NCBI GenBank assembly: GCA_030761205.1
Contig: JAULJL010000039.1
Span: 7,388,001-7,452,000 of the forward strand
DNA: 64,000 bases
Direction: 5' to 3'
Source: Fremontodendron californicum
Lineage: Eukaryota; Streptophyta; Magnoliopsida; Malvales; Malvaceae
Shown one piece after another: positions 11,360 through 23,399 of the stretch (within the stretch, counting starts at the first letter, position 1; each line of letters begins with the position of its first letter). The notes below the pieces were generated by a model that was given only the letters and a program-made list of their open reading frames with translations, did not search any database and was not told the DNA's origin. The position numbers and the translations under genes are program-made.

Positions 11360-11600
11360 ATAAAGAAATATTGAGAAGGCGCTCTCGTGAAAAAAAAAAT
11401 ATATAACATGAGAAGCCGCCCTCATGGGTCGGCTTCTTAAAGTGTTTTTAAAAAAAAATATTTTTTTTTTTTGTTTGAAAAACGTTATAATAACGATGAT
11501 TTTCAAATTATATCTAAAACAAACTTATTTTAATAAATAAAATTAAATAATCGATAATTTGAAAAAAAAAATCAATAGTCTTATTAAAAAAAAGGCCAAT
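11360..11600. repeat. Solo arm related to the foldback element
   Basis: Contains GAGAAGCCGCCCTCATGG followed by CGGCTTCTT, the same hairpin design as the arms of the 1389-3189 element, in AT-rich DNA. Confidence 0.45.
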
Positions 11601-11807
11601 TATCACTGTCTATTCATGTGATTTGTTAGATCCGAAGAATATAATTTATTATTTAAAAATATATATTAAATTATTATTTTTTTATATTAATATTAAATTT
11701 AAATAAAAATACTTTTATTAATTAAATAATAATCTAAACAGAATCAAATCGGTCCTAATTAAAAGAAAATCTTTACAAACTACCCTACCACGTTATTGGG
11801 CAGTGCT

Positions 11808-11815
11808 TATAAATA
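11808..11815 (+). promoter_or_regulatory. TATA box of the ACBP gene
   Basis: TATAAATA lies 94 bases upstream of the start codon, with ATTGGG (an inverted CCAAT) 14 bases further upstream. The spacing is right for transcription starting near 11840, giving a leader of about 60 nt that ends in a GAGAGAGAAAA tract. Confidence 0.65.
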
Positions 11816-11901
11816 AAAGGCTGTCTATGGGTCTACGCAAGAAAAGCACAAGAAGAAGAAAGTGGTCTCTGCGTTACGTTTTCAGCATCTGAGAGAGAAA
11901 A

Positions 11902-13222
11902 ATGGGTTTGAAGGTCTGATTTCCTTTCATTTCCTTTCTATTCAATATGTTTTGATGATTCACTCATTCACCCAAACAACCACATCTGCAACTGTTTGGA
12001 ATTTTCTCACTCAAACCTCTTTGTTTAATTGCTTCCGCTGATCGTTCTTATGGTTTTTCTTGGCACAATTTTTGTATAAAAGTCATTTGAAGGAGATTAC
12101 CTCCAGATCTGGAAGTTTTAGCCATTGTATTCAACTGATTCCACTGATAAGTAATCAACAAATCTATGGATCTCTTCTTGGATTCTTCAAATTTCTAAAG
12201 TAGCTTAAAATTCGCTTAAAACATCTACTACCTCTGCTACTACTACAAGTATTCCTACTCTGTTTAGATTTGTGTTCGATAAACAAAAGCAAACAAAATT
12301 TGTTTAGAAGCTTTTGTGAATTTTTGCCATATTCTTTAAGAATTTCGACTTAACAATTTCTCTTTCAGTTTATATGCATAAGTTGTCTTATTATTAAATG
12401 GATATTTTTACTCTAGGAGGAACCAAACTATTTGTATGAAGCTCTTTGTTTTTTACTTTGCGTACTTCAACCCAATCCCCAATTACCAATCAAGGAAAGT
12501 GGCCTTTGCCAAGGGTATTTACCCTTTTTCTTTTTTGCCATCCCATGCCGTACGAATTCTTTATTTATTTTTTAAAAATATATATGACTCGTATAAATAT
12601 GATTTTTCGGAATATATAAATTTTTTTTTAAAAAAATTAAATATATTCAAATCTGACACGTATCTAAATATTTATCTTTGAATCCGGATAAACAATTATG
12701 CCCTACAGATCTTCATTTCATTTTAATCTTTTATTATGTTAATGTTGTATCTTTTGACTCTACAGGAGGAATTCGAGGAGTATACTGAGAAAGCTAAGAC
12801 CCTACCAGAGAGCACTACAAATGAAAGCAAGCTCATTCTCTATGGACTGTTCAAACAAGCTACAGTTGGACCAGTCAATACGGGTTAGTATATAACATAT
12901 TTTACTCATTTTAACCTCTCTTTTTTTGTCACTAAACATGGGACTCATCGGGTTTTTTTCCTCCTATTTAAAGGCCGTCCTGGAATGTTCAACATGAAGG
13001 AGAAATACAAGTGGGATGCGTGGAAGGCTGTTGAAGGTAGCTGTTCATCAGCAAAGATAATATATATTTTGTTTCCTTGAAAACTATAACATATGTGAAT
13101 CAACTAAGTTTAGATCTTTTTTCTTTTTTTTTTTTTTCATAGGGAAATCTAAGGAGGAAGCAATGAACGATTATATCAGCAAGGTAAAACAGCTGCAGGA
13201 GGAGGCTGCTGCATCTTCTTGA
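11902..13222 (+). CDS. ACBP6: 10-kDa cytosolic acyl-CoA-binding protein
   Basis: Four exons: 11902-11913, 12766-12883, 12974-13036 and 13143-13222, all with GT-AG introns, encode 90 aa, the usual size of the small plant ACBPs. The protein is the ACB domain alone, with no signal peptide, ankyrin or kelch extension, so it should be cytosolic. It binds long-chain acyl-CoA esters and buffers and carries them between plastid export, lipid synthesis and other users. Residues equivalent to the known ligand contacts are present: Tyr30, Lys34, Lys56 and Tyr75, with the family signature LYGLFKQATVGP and the KWDAW motif. The ATG sits in AAAAATGGG, follows the TATA box by 94 bases, and gives the normal MGLKEEFEE start. 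The first exon holds only four codons before an 852-bp intron. The frame is intact. Calling it the ACBP6-type gene is by domain layout and resemblance; copy number is unknown. Confidence 0.95.
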
Positions 13223-13283
13223 AGTCTGACATGGTGTATTTCATACATGCCTTGTCAACTGTGTTCGGACAAGTAAAACTAAG

Positions 13284-13289
13284 AATAAA
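13284..13289 (+). terminator. Poly(A) signal of the ACBP gene
   Basis: AATAAA lies 62 bases after the stop codon, followed by T-rich sequence. This is a plausible plant near-upstream element. Confidence 0.55.
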
Positions 13290-13439
13290 CATTGTACTCT
13301 TTGTATTGCTACTATGTTATTCCTGAATTCTGGTCGTTTAAAGTAGATCTGTTTTATTTACTTCTACTTCTAGCATAGACGAGATCCAATGAAGAAATAT
13401 GTGATGTTTGTCCTAATGGAAAATTGCCTAAATCTGTAA

Positions 13440-14100
13440 ATTCATCATAGGCCACTATAGCTCCCCCTGATTGGATCACTCATTCCTAGAAAAATTATTT
13501 TTAGCATACAGTTCTCATCGAAAAAAATTATTTTTGCAAAATCTCGTTGCAAATATCATTATATCCCTTATGATTTTAAAATCTGATTTGATAAAATAAT
13601 TTATTTAAATTTAACCTGATTTTATTTTAAAATTAATAAATTAAATTCGAATAATTAGAATGTCAAATCCGAATCAAAACTTTAATAATTTCAGTGTCAA
13701 ACTTTAATAATTTCAGTGTCAAAATTAAATTGACCCAATCTAAATTAATTTGATACAAAATCAATTTGATCCAATCAATTGATGAATCTATTTTTTTTTG
13801 GTATTTATGAGAGAAGATAATCGTTCAAATAATATATATTTTAGATCTAATTACACTTAATAAATTATTTTATAAATATCTTAAAAAAATAATAAATGAA
13901 TTATTCAACTTAATAACTTTTTTTAATATTGAAAAAAAATTATTATCATGTACACTGATAATAAATTTTTTTAACTCCATCTATAAAATTAAAAAATTAT
14001 CATGTATCGTTAAATATATTAATATATATATATATATGGTATATGTGATATTTTTTAACCTGAATTAAAAAATTCCACTATTAACGCATAGGATAATAGT
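13440..14100. other. AT-rich intergenic DNA
   Basis: No gene is seen. A 22-bp direct duplication (AACTTTAATAATTTCAGTGT type) lies at about 13678-13722. The rest is low-complexity A/T. Confidence 0.5.
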
Positions 14101-14103
14101 CCA

Positions 14104-14310
14104 TTGGAAAAACCAACATCTCCTGTGGACAATGATGGCGGAAAGGTATTAAATTTATTGAAATTAGGCGGTGAAGGTGCACCTCTAGGTTCATATCCCT
14201 GTGCACCTCAAGGGACGGTCAAGATCAACTTGGATACAGATCCGCGCATAACGCCCTCTGCATTCATTGCTGTATTTGTGTCAGGCCCATTCTCCTTACT
14301 TCTTGATTAG
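14104..14310 (+). pseudogene. Gene-like relic of unknown function, intact paralogue
   Basis: A 68-codon frame of coding-like composition (SPVDNDGGKVLNLLKLGGEG and later DTDPRITPSAFIAVF) that I cannot assign to a family. Its 3' part is repeated at about 37096-37122 plus 37540-37600, where a 417-bp hAT splits it. It ends in ordinary AT-rich DNA with no visible promoter or partner exons. A duplicated fragment of a once-transcribed gene or of an older element is likeliest. Confidence 0.3.
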
Positions 14311-14344
14311 AGAATCATTTATTTAATATAGAAATATTATAGGT

Positions 14345-14660
14345 TTAAATAAAAGTTTTATTAACGAATATTTTAAAAATATTTTTTTAAATTAATTAAT
14401 ATATTATTTATAATAATAATATTATATTAAATGTAAAAATTAATCATTTTATTTATTATTTTTAATGTATTAAATAAAAATATTATTATATTTAATAGTT
14501 TTAAAAAATATTCTTAGAACATTCAATGTAAAAATTAATTATTTTATTTATTATTTTTAATATATTAAATAAAGATATTATTATATTTAATAATTTTAAA
14601 AAATATTCTTAGAACATTCTTTAACAAAATCATTAAATAAATTACACAAAATCATTAAAT
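14345..14660. mobile_element. AT-rich MITE-like inverted repeat with internal duplication
   Basis: The ends are partly complementary (TTTTATTAACGAATATTTT against AAAATATTCTTAGAACATTC and its continuation). A segment of about 97 bp is tandemly duplicated (about 14426-14522 and 14523-14620). A related AT-rich stretch is at 11120-11350. Confidence 0.4.
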
Positions 14661-14769
14661 AAAAGTAATTTATTGAGGGATTTCAATTTTGTTAAAGGAA
14701 TCCCCTGGATTGCTTTATTATTGGTTTGTCACATGGCAATTTAATATTATTTTTATTTAATTATGAAAA

Positions 14770-15150
14770 AAAAAATTGTATATTCGTATTATATTCGTGT
14801 TATTTTTTTATTATAATTGTATTCAAAGTATTATATATTTATAATAATTTTTGACACAGTTAATAATTCGTTTTATGTAGATTTTGACACGTTCGTGTAT
14901 TCATATCGTATTTATGTTATTTTTCTTGTCGTGTCGTGTTTTAATTATTTTTCTCATGTTATGTTCATATCGTATAATTATGTTATGTTCGGAATTTTTA
15001 GGTTTAATTGACACTATTTAAATAATTTTCAATTTTGTGTCACGTATCGTCATGTTCGTATTTTTGTTATTTTTTCATGTTATAATCGTTTTTAAGGTAT
15101 TATATATTTATATAAATTTTGACACATTAATAATTCGTTTTATAAGTTAA
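14770..15150 (+). repeat. Dispersed TTCGTGT/GTGTCGTGT repeat
   Basis: Degenerate units with TTAATAATTCGTTTTATGTA and GATTTTGACACGTTCGTGTA. The same family occurs at 10490-10735 and as a short tandem array at 33950-34700. No coding content. Confidence 0.55.
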
Positions 15151-15533
15151 GAGTTATTGTACGAAGTTGTAAGATTTATATATTTTTTATTTTTATTATG
15201 AATAGAAATGATGGTTATTAATATAATCTAAATGAATTAAATTTTTATATCCATCATAATTTTTTTACATATAATGTACATATAATGAATTAGATTCGTG
15301 TATTCGTGTTGTAATTGTATTATGTTATAACTATACCTTACTTTAAAAGTTGTCCTCAAATTGAGATATTTTGTATAGTTTTGTAATAGTAATTCAATTT
15401 TAACTTTAAATTCATGTTATTTTTTGTGTTATAATCGTATTCAATATATTATCAATGATAATGAAACCGAAGTAATGTGAGGATTCAAACACTAGTATTA
15501 GTAATAGTAGACCCATCTCTTCGTAGTTATGAT

Positions 15534-15781
15534 TAGACCTGCTTATAGATCGGGTAGCTGCTTGAACTTTTTTCTTCTTTATTCAGATTCGATTTTGGGG
15601 TTTGGGCCGACCCATTGATCCGGATTATTGTTTATAATATTAAAAAATAAAAACATTTTTATATTTTTATAATTAAATTTAAATAAAAAATGTGATCCGG
15701 ACCAACTAGGATTATGAAACATTCTGCCAAATCCCAATCCAATACGGACCGAACGAATTGTCCAACTCATGAGCAGATCTA
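15534..15781. mobile_element. Small hAT MITE
   Basis: 248 bp with inverted ends TAGACCTGCTTAT and TAGATCTGCTCAT (opposite strand). It is flanked by GTTATGAT (15526-15533) and GTTATGAC (15782-15789), an 8-bp duplication with one change. Same family as 4466-4719. Confidence 0.8.
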
Positions 15782-16156
15782 GTTATGACGAAGTGACCCC
15801 CTTATCAACTACACGCATGCATTGGTTTCATTTTCATGGGTAGTGAGATTAGATTAAATAACATTGAAAATAGTGATGATGGTAAAATTAATTATTGTAA
15901 TGCTGAAATTAGATATTGTAGTAGTAAGATTAAAATCAGTTGTGAGATAGGTGTTTGGATAAAAAAGTAACAGTAACAGTGTGATAAATTATAACAAAAA
16001 AAAAATCATTAAAGACATTAAATTTATATCGTATTAGAGAAGTTAATAAATAATTAAAATTTTATATATCAAATAATACTTTTGTTAAAAATTAATAATA
16101 ATATATTTACACATACTAAATTAAAAAAATAATATTTGTTCACTTAATCATTTAGG

Positions 16157-16287
16157 ATTTTTTTTTAGAGAGGATGTCACAACTTGGGGAGAGAGAAAAG
16201 TGTTGTAAATGTTGAGATTCGAACTCCAAACCTGCTGGATGACATCTCTTAAAGGTGACTGTATGAACCAACTGAGCTAAAGTCCGA
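16157..16287 (-). mobile_element. tRNA-derived SINE
   Basis: On the minus strand it has an A-box-like TTTAGCTCAGTTGGTTC (16265-16281) and a B-box-like AGTTCGAATCTC (16213-16224) at tRNA-like spacing. A non-tRNA part and an A-run tail follow. It cannot fold as a full tRNA gene, and no clean target-site duplication was found, suggesting an older insertion. Confidence 0.65.
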
Positions 16288-19137
16288 GTTCTAGAATCTA
16301 ATTTTTTATAAATAATTATGTATGTATTAAAAATTATAAAAATATTTTGATAATGTTTAATATATATTTTAAAAAATATTACTTATAAAAAGTATAAATA
16401 TTATTAACCATAATATTAAACATATGTGTCGCAACCTAAAAAAAATAATAACGACGAGTCTCATCGCAAGACTTTATTATTCGTTAGGCGTGACATTAAA
16501 AAAAAATCGAGGAAAAGTCGACTTAATTCCTCTAGAAAAATGAAGGTTTTGAAAATGACCTTAAAAAAGACATGGAGTCGCCACCAATCTTTTTTAGCTA
16601 GGTGTGATCGGCCACCTATTAAAACCGGTTTTATAAAATATTTTAAAAATTAATTAAAACATTTTAAAAACCAATTTCAAGTCTGCGTTTTAAACCAGAG
16701 AAATCAAAGAAGCGGGTTCGGGAGTCGGTTACGTGTGGGGAAGGATTAGCACCCCCACAACGCCCGTATAAATCGGTACCTTATTAATCGTGTGTTATCT
16801 CAAGTCTCGGTAAAAAGTTGGTTTTAAATTTAGTATTTCAAGTTAATTCCCAATTTAAAGAAAAATAATTTCATTTTTTTTATTGAAAATGATCCGGAAT
16901 TTATAAATTCAAAATTTTCCTATATTCCCCAACAAACGTGGCAAAATATAGAAATTTTTATTAGTTTTGGAAAACTTTCCGAATCATTCTCTTTTTTGAA
17001 AGAAAGATATTCCTTTATTAATGATAATTGATGATATTCCCTCCAGCAAACCCGGTAGAGAACTCATGAATTATTTTAACTCGGGAATATCTTTATATTT
17101 TTTATTGAAAACCATTATCCTTTTTTGAAAACATTTAAAAGAAATGAATATGTATATGCATGACATAAATAAAATGACATAGTACAGTCTAAATAATATA
17201 ATGCAACCTAAATGACATGACAAATATGAATGGTATGGCATATAATTTAAATGACATGGAATAAAATAATGCTATCATATAATATGCATGAAAATAAAAA
17301 TGCAATGCATGAAATGTATTTTTTCCTTTAATTAAGGAAATCCGTATATCTAAAAAGATATCCGGCTACCTTAGGAAAATATGTCAAATTAAATATTCTA
17401 AAACCAAAATACTTTGTGATTGTTTGAAAACAATTTTGAAAAGCTTGAATTATCAATAAAAACAGGGCTAAAATTTTTAAAATGGCTCTAATTTCCTAAG
17501 TTTAAAAAATCCGGACTTGACTACTCTTAACCCGGGACTTGAAAAACCATTTTTAGAATTTGAAAAGGCTTAGAAACCACCCTAAGTCAGTAGCTAACTC
17601 TCCTAATCAGCCCACTCTAAGTAAATTAACCAAAACAGAAAAATGGTTTTTTTTTTTTTAAATTCAATTCTGACTCCACTGTCCAGTTTTAATCCACGAT
17701 TTTTTATCCTATTTTTAAAAATTCCAAAAATTCTAAAAAAAATACTGGAGACTCAAGACATGTAAAACTACACGAGAAAAAATCGGCTTAATTTGTTGAT
17801 CAAAGATGAATTCCCAGAAAAACCAGAGATGTACGAGTTTTTGGAGGAAAAAAAAACTGCTTTGTTTTTCTTTAAATTCAATTCTGACACCACTGTCCAG
17901 TTTTAATCCATGATTTTTTACCCTATTTTTAAAAATTCCAAAAATTCTGAAAAAATTATTGGAGACTCAGGACATGTAAAAATACACGAGAAAAAATCGG
18001 CTTAATTTTCTGATCAAAGATGAATTCCCAGAAAAATCAGAAATGTACGAGTTTTTTGAAGAAAAAAAAAACTGAAAAAAACTGTTTTGCTAACACATTT
18101 TTTTGTCTTTGATAAAATCATTTAAAAATAAAAATAAAAATATTTGAAACTCATAAAATGACTTGAAAGCAGTAGCTAGGACTTTTTGAAAGTTAGATAA
18201 AAATTGGCTAAGTAAAAAAAATCACAAAGGTAGAATAATCAATTTGACAAACTTAATTTTCCACAAGTGTGCTCAAGAGAGCATGACTTTGAACCATTAA
18301 TTGGCTCAAGTCATTATTCAAGTGGCATGAACATGAAATGCATGAAACAATGCAGCAAACATAATGCATGAAATGCATGGATCTAAACCTGAATGTAAGG
18401 AAAATGCATGACACAAATAATATGGCCTAGACCTAACATGAACTTGCATGGCATTTAATGTAACCTAGACCTAAGACATGCATGACATTTTCACAAACAC
18501 AAGGCATGCTTAATTCAAAAATCCAACAAAATATCATGCAAATGCATAAACCTAACAACTAGCATGACAAAAATACAACACACAATGCAAAACACATAGA
18601 GTAGCCAAATGGCCCAAAGCTTCAACAAGCATGGCATTTTCACAAACACTTGGTATGCTAGCATGAAAAACTAAGTCATAACACAAAAATCACACAAGCA
18701 TTTTCACAAACACCTAATATACCAAATCTAAAACATGCTCACTAAGATATAAAACAAGAATCATGCAAAGAATCACACAAGCATTTTCACAAACACTTAA
18801 TATGCTAACTCTAAAACATGCTCAAATTTAAACAACATGAAAACAGAAAATAAAAAATGCAAAAACATGATATCTAAGACATAAATGGCAACAAACAAAG
18901 CAACCAAATTAAATATAACTTAAGAACATGAAATAACATAATATTTAAAACATCAAAAATAAAGAAAATAGCATAAACAATATGGTAAAATGAATCAAAA
19001 ATAACAACTTAAAATAAATAATGTAGGCCATTTGGCCATGGTGAGTTTATTGTAAAAACAAAATGTAAGAAAAATATACTTAAGAAAGGAAATGAAGGAA
19101 GAACAAGAAACATTATTTTAAAATGAAAACTCACCAA

Positions 19138-19353
19138 GTAGCTTTTGAACGGATTAAGCTATAAACCCTCAGAGTAGCTTTTGAACGGATTAAGCCACAA
19201 ACCCTCTCACAAGTAGCTTTTGAACGGATTAAGCTATAAACCCTCAGAGTAGCTTTTGAACGGATTAAGCTACAAACCCTCAGAATAGCTTTTGAACGGA
19301 TTAAGCTATAAACCATCAGAGTAGCTTTTGAACGGATTAAGCTACAAACCCTC
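19138..19353 (-). repeat. 36-bp tandem array within the LTR, six units
   Basis: Units of the form GTAGCTTTTGAACGGATTAA plus GCTACAAACCCTCAGA. Because 36 is divisible by three, the minus strand reads as a 12-residue repeat, which is why a frame stays open. It lies about 100-320 bases downstream of the LTR TATA box, within the predicted transcribed R/U5 region. Confidence 0.9.
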
Positions 19354-19457
19354 TCAACAAAAACACTATGACTCACCACCCGGATAATCCTAATACAAGT
19401 GTATAGACTATCTCACAAGGGGTAGTGGGTGATTTCAACCAAAGGCCAAGACCCCTT

Positions 19458-19465
19458 ATTTATAA
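19458..19465 (-). promoter_or_regulatory. LTR TATA box, left copy of element 1
   Basis: On the minus strand CCTTATAAATAAGG forms a near-palindromic TATA region. It is conserved in all four LTRs at the same relative position. The equivalent in the promoter-proximal LTR is at 32135-32142. Confidence 0.55.
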
Positions 19466-21000
19466 GGTGAGCACCTCCTTGGCTTGACATTACAAAGGGA
19501 TGTGGGATTGGGACTTAGGCTCAAAAATGAAAATCTCTAACTTAACTCTTGATTTTTAATCACTTGATTGAAAAAATCCTAAGCTTCCTCCTTCCTTTGG
19601 GCTTGGGCAGGCCAGCACTTCTCTTTTCCAGCCCAGCTCTGATTTTTGAAAGGCCCAAAGAAGCCCTTTTCGGTTGCTTGGGTGAAACGACCATTTTGCC
19701 CCCCGGATGCAAAATAAATATCAAACGGGCTCCAAATTCAATTTTTCTTTTTTTAATACTTCCAAAATAATAAAATATTGAGTTCTGGAAGTTTTCAAAA
19801 TTATCCGAGTCCGTTTGCTATTTATTTGGATTTTTTCTTCCCAAAATGTCCTTTTATGCCCCTACCTTTTACCATTTTTTAAACGAGCTCCAAATCAAGA
19901 TTTTTCTTCACCAATCTCTTCAAAATAATTAAAAAGTGTGATCTGGAAGTTTTCATAATTTTTGGAGCTCATTTGGTATTTTTTCGGGATTTATCGGCTT
20001 GAATTACTGCATAGGAGGCCCGGGATTTGGCCATTTTGCAAACGAACTCGGAATCAAGATTTTCTTTCGCCAATCTCTTCCAAATAATTTAAAAATGAGA
20101 TTTGCCAAATTTCAGAATTTTTGGAGTCCATTTGCTATTTTTTCGGGATTTATCTTTTTGAATTACTGCATTAGAAGCCCGGGATTTGGCCATTTTGCAA
20201 ACGAACTCGGAATCAAGATTTTCTTTCGCCAATCTCCTTCAAATGATTTAAGAATGAGATTGACAAATTTTTCAAAATTTTCGGAGTCCATTTGCTATTT
20301 TTCCCAAATTTTTCCAATTTTGCCCTTTAACCTCCAAAACCCGGTTTTGCTCAAAACAAGTCCGATTTTCAGATTTTCTTCAATCTGAGCCTTGGGCCAT
20401 CCTTTTTAATCATTCCTCATCCATTGGGGGCTTTGATCTTACCAAGTCGGGCCATTTCTGTGATTCTTCCCGATTTCACCGAAATCCACTAAAAACCCTA
20501 ATTCTCGGTTTTCTCCCGGATTGACTTTTCTTTTGATTTTTCTTGCAAGTGACTTCTCCATTACCCGTAGTCAGTGCTTATCTTTCATTTGGAACCTTCA
20601 ATTTCGACCAATTTGATCGTTTAAGCACTTTTCCCCAAATTTCTCGGATTAGGGTTTCTTTTCTACTGAATCTCCAAATCCCAACTTCCGAACTCCATAT
20701 CTTTCAATGTAGACCTCGGATTATCAAAATTCTTTCTCCATTTTTCAATTGAGCTTAAAATCTTGATTTTGAAAGTGGGTTGACTTTTTCAGTAGTTAAC
20801 TTTCCGGGGTTGATTTTTTCGGGGTTGACTTTTTCGGGGTTGACTTTTTTTCAAGTTTGACTTTTTGTGCTCGCCCTCTTAAACTAAGTCTCGGAGTACC
20901 ACCTGCAGGATGAAAACAGTCTTTTTATACTCGGAAACATCAATATAGGAAGAAAACATACCTGTTTAGTGGCCCGGACAAAATTAGGTGTCTACAGCTG

Positions 21001-21009
21001 CCCCTCCTT
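21001..21009 (-). promoter_or_regulatory. Polypurine tract of element 1
   Basis: AAGGAGGGG on the minus strand, four bases (CAGC) before the LTR. It primes plus-strand synthesis in LTR retroelements and confirms minus-strand orientation. Confidence 0.75.
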
Positions 21010-21359
21010 GGCTATTGCTGAGAATCAGGAATCAGGCAAAGATAAACCAACACTAATTTTGTACGGTCAGTGAAATCACATGGAAAGGAAAGGGGTTTTC
21101 TTTTTCATTTCTTCATTCATTTTTGCATTTTGCATTTTTTATTTTCTTATTTTCTTTTTTTATTTTTTATTTTTTTCATTTTTTCTCTTTTTTCATTTTT
21201 TTTTTTGAAAACAGTAAATTGAAGATTTGTCCTTAAATTGAATTCCCTGCCTAAACAAGGCTCGATTCGTCTTAAGGAAACGAATTCGATTTGCAAGAAA
21301 GGAAATGACCTCGACGATGGTCTCGGGGCCTTAACCTGTCTTGTTCTCAGCTGTGTTTA

Positions 21360-23341
21360 AAATTCTGGATATCTCAACCAGAAGCTTCGGCTATCACCAC
21401 CAAAGTCTTGCTCATTTTTTTTTTTAAATGTAAAAATTCTGGGTATCACCTCCAGAAGCTTCAGCTATCACCACCGAAGACTTTCTATCTTTTCAAAGGA
21501 TTTTAAAACTCTGGATATCTCCACCAGAGGCTTCAGCTATCACCACCGAAGTCTTGCTCATTTTTAAAATTGTAAAATTCTGGGTATCATCTCCAGAAGC
21601 TTCAGCTATCACCACCGAAGACTTTCTACCTTTTCAAAGGACTTTAAAAAAAAAAAAACTCTGGATATCTCCACCAGAGGCTTCAGCTATCACCACCGAA
21701 GACTTGTTCATAAATAAAAAAAATACCTCGACGATGATTTCGGGGCTCGACTCGCCTTAAGGAAACGAAATCGATTATACCTGAAAGCTTTAAGAGATGA
21801 TGCAAATGCTTCATGATGCAAATGCAAATGTCTTTTGTTGATGCAAACGCTTCTTGATGTAGATGCAAATGACTTAGATTGGTGCAAATGTCTTTGATGC
21901 AAATGTAAATGACTTGATTTGATGCAAACTTTCTTGATGCAGATTTAACTAACATAGATTGATGCAAATGCTTCTTGATGTAGATGCACATGTTGAAAAA
22001 AATTCTGGATAACTCCTTCAAAAGAAGATTTCTCATTTTCAAAATTATAAAACCCTGGATATCTCCACCAGAGGCTTCAGCTATCACCACCGAAGACTTC
22101 TTCATTTTTAAAACTGTAAAATTCTGGATATCCCCACCAGAAGCTTTGGCTATCACCACCAAAGACTTGCTCAATATAAAATTCTAGATAACTCATCTAG
22201 AAGAAGATTTCTCATGTTTCAAAATTATAAAACCATGGATATCTCCACCAGAGGCTTCAGCTATCACCACCGAAGACTTATTCACTTTTAAAACTGCAAA
22301 ATTCTGGATATCACCACCAGAAGCTTTGGCTATCACCACCAAAGACTTGGTCATTGTAAAATTCTGGGTAACTCCTTCAGAATAAAATTTCTCATTTTTC
22401 AAAATTATAAAACCCTGGATATCTCCACCAGAGGCTTCAGCTATCACCACCGAAGACTTGTTCACTTTTAAAACTGTAAAATTCTGGATATCCCCACCAG
22501 AAGCTTTGGCTATCACCACCAAAGACTTGCTCATTGTAAAATTCTGGGTAACTCCTTCAGAATAAAATTTCTCATTTTTCAAAATTATAAAACCCTGGAT
22601 ATCTCCACCAGAGGCTTCAGCTATCACCACTGAAGACTTGTTCACTTTTAAAACTGCAAAATTCTGGATATCACCACCAGAAGCTTTGGCTATCACCACC
22701 AAAGACTTGCTCATTGTAAAATTCTGGGTAACTCCTTCAGAATAAAATTTCTCATGTTTTCAAAATTATAAAACCCTAGATATCTCCACCAGAGGCTTCA
22801 GCTATCACCACTGAAGACTTGTTCATTTTTAAAACTGCAAAATTCTGGATATCACCACTAAAAGCTTTGGCTATCACCACCAAAGACTTGCTCATTGTAA
22901 AATTCTGGGTAACTCCTTCAGAATAAAATTTCTCATGTTTTCAAAATCATAAAACCCTGGATATCTCCACCAGAGGCTTCAGCTATCACCACCGAAGACT
23001 TGTTCACTTTTAAAACTGCAAAATTCTAGATATCACCACCGAAGACTTGCTCATTGTAAAATTCTGGATATCCCCACCAGAAGAAAATTTCTCATTTTTC
23101 AAAATTATAAAACTCTGGATATCTCCACCAGAGGCTTCAGCTATCACCACCGAAGACTTGTTCACTTTTTAAAAATTGTAAAATTCTGGATATCCCCACC
23201 AGAAGAAAATTTCTCATTTTTCAAAATTATAAAACTCTGGATATCTCCACCAGAGGCTTCAGCTATCACCACCGAAGACTTGTTCACTTTTTAAAAATTG
23301 TAAAATTCTGGATATCCCCACCAGAAGCTTTGAGAAATGAT
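21360..23341 (-). repeat. Tandem array in the 3' untranslated zone of element 1
   Basis: The core is a 180-bp higher-order unit repeated almost exactly between about 22020 and 22920 (for example 22381 onward matches 22561 onward). It is built from smaller subunits containing TATCACCACC. Two 122-bp variant units end the array (23098-23219 and 23220-23341). Diverged units and a fragment of the flanking CTCGACGATG motif occur at 21305-21790. Each subunit carries a short hairpin. The minus-strand frames here (up to 173 codons) repeat with the array and are not supported as genes. Confidence 0.9.
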
Positions 23342-23399
23342 GCAGATGCACATGTCTTTTAACAAGGTGCTCATGCTTCATGGTGCAAATGTAAAATAT

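Larger units (their letters stand above)
16427..20996 (-). repeat. 3' LTR of element 1 (element orientation)
   Basis: It is 4,570 bp and differs from its partner at roughly 34 places by hand count (about 0.7%). It contains a 36-bp array (19138-19353), about four degenerate units of about 160 bp (19715-20320), and a TATA box on the minus strand at 19458-19465. R plus U5 would then be about 3 kb long. Confidence 0.93.

Noticed and set aside
19131..19379. Minus-strand frame with a SLIRSKAT-type 12-residue repeat, also in the other three LTRs
   Set aside because: It is produced by the 36-bp LTR array, whose length is a multiple of three. It has no promoter-ORF arrangement and no complexity outside the repeat.
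22193..22714. 173-codon minus-strand frame in the element 1 array
   Set aside because: It repeats with the 180-bp unit and is absent from element 2, which has a different array. A repeat artefact is the simpler reading, though it runs in the sense direction.
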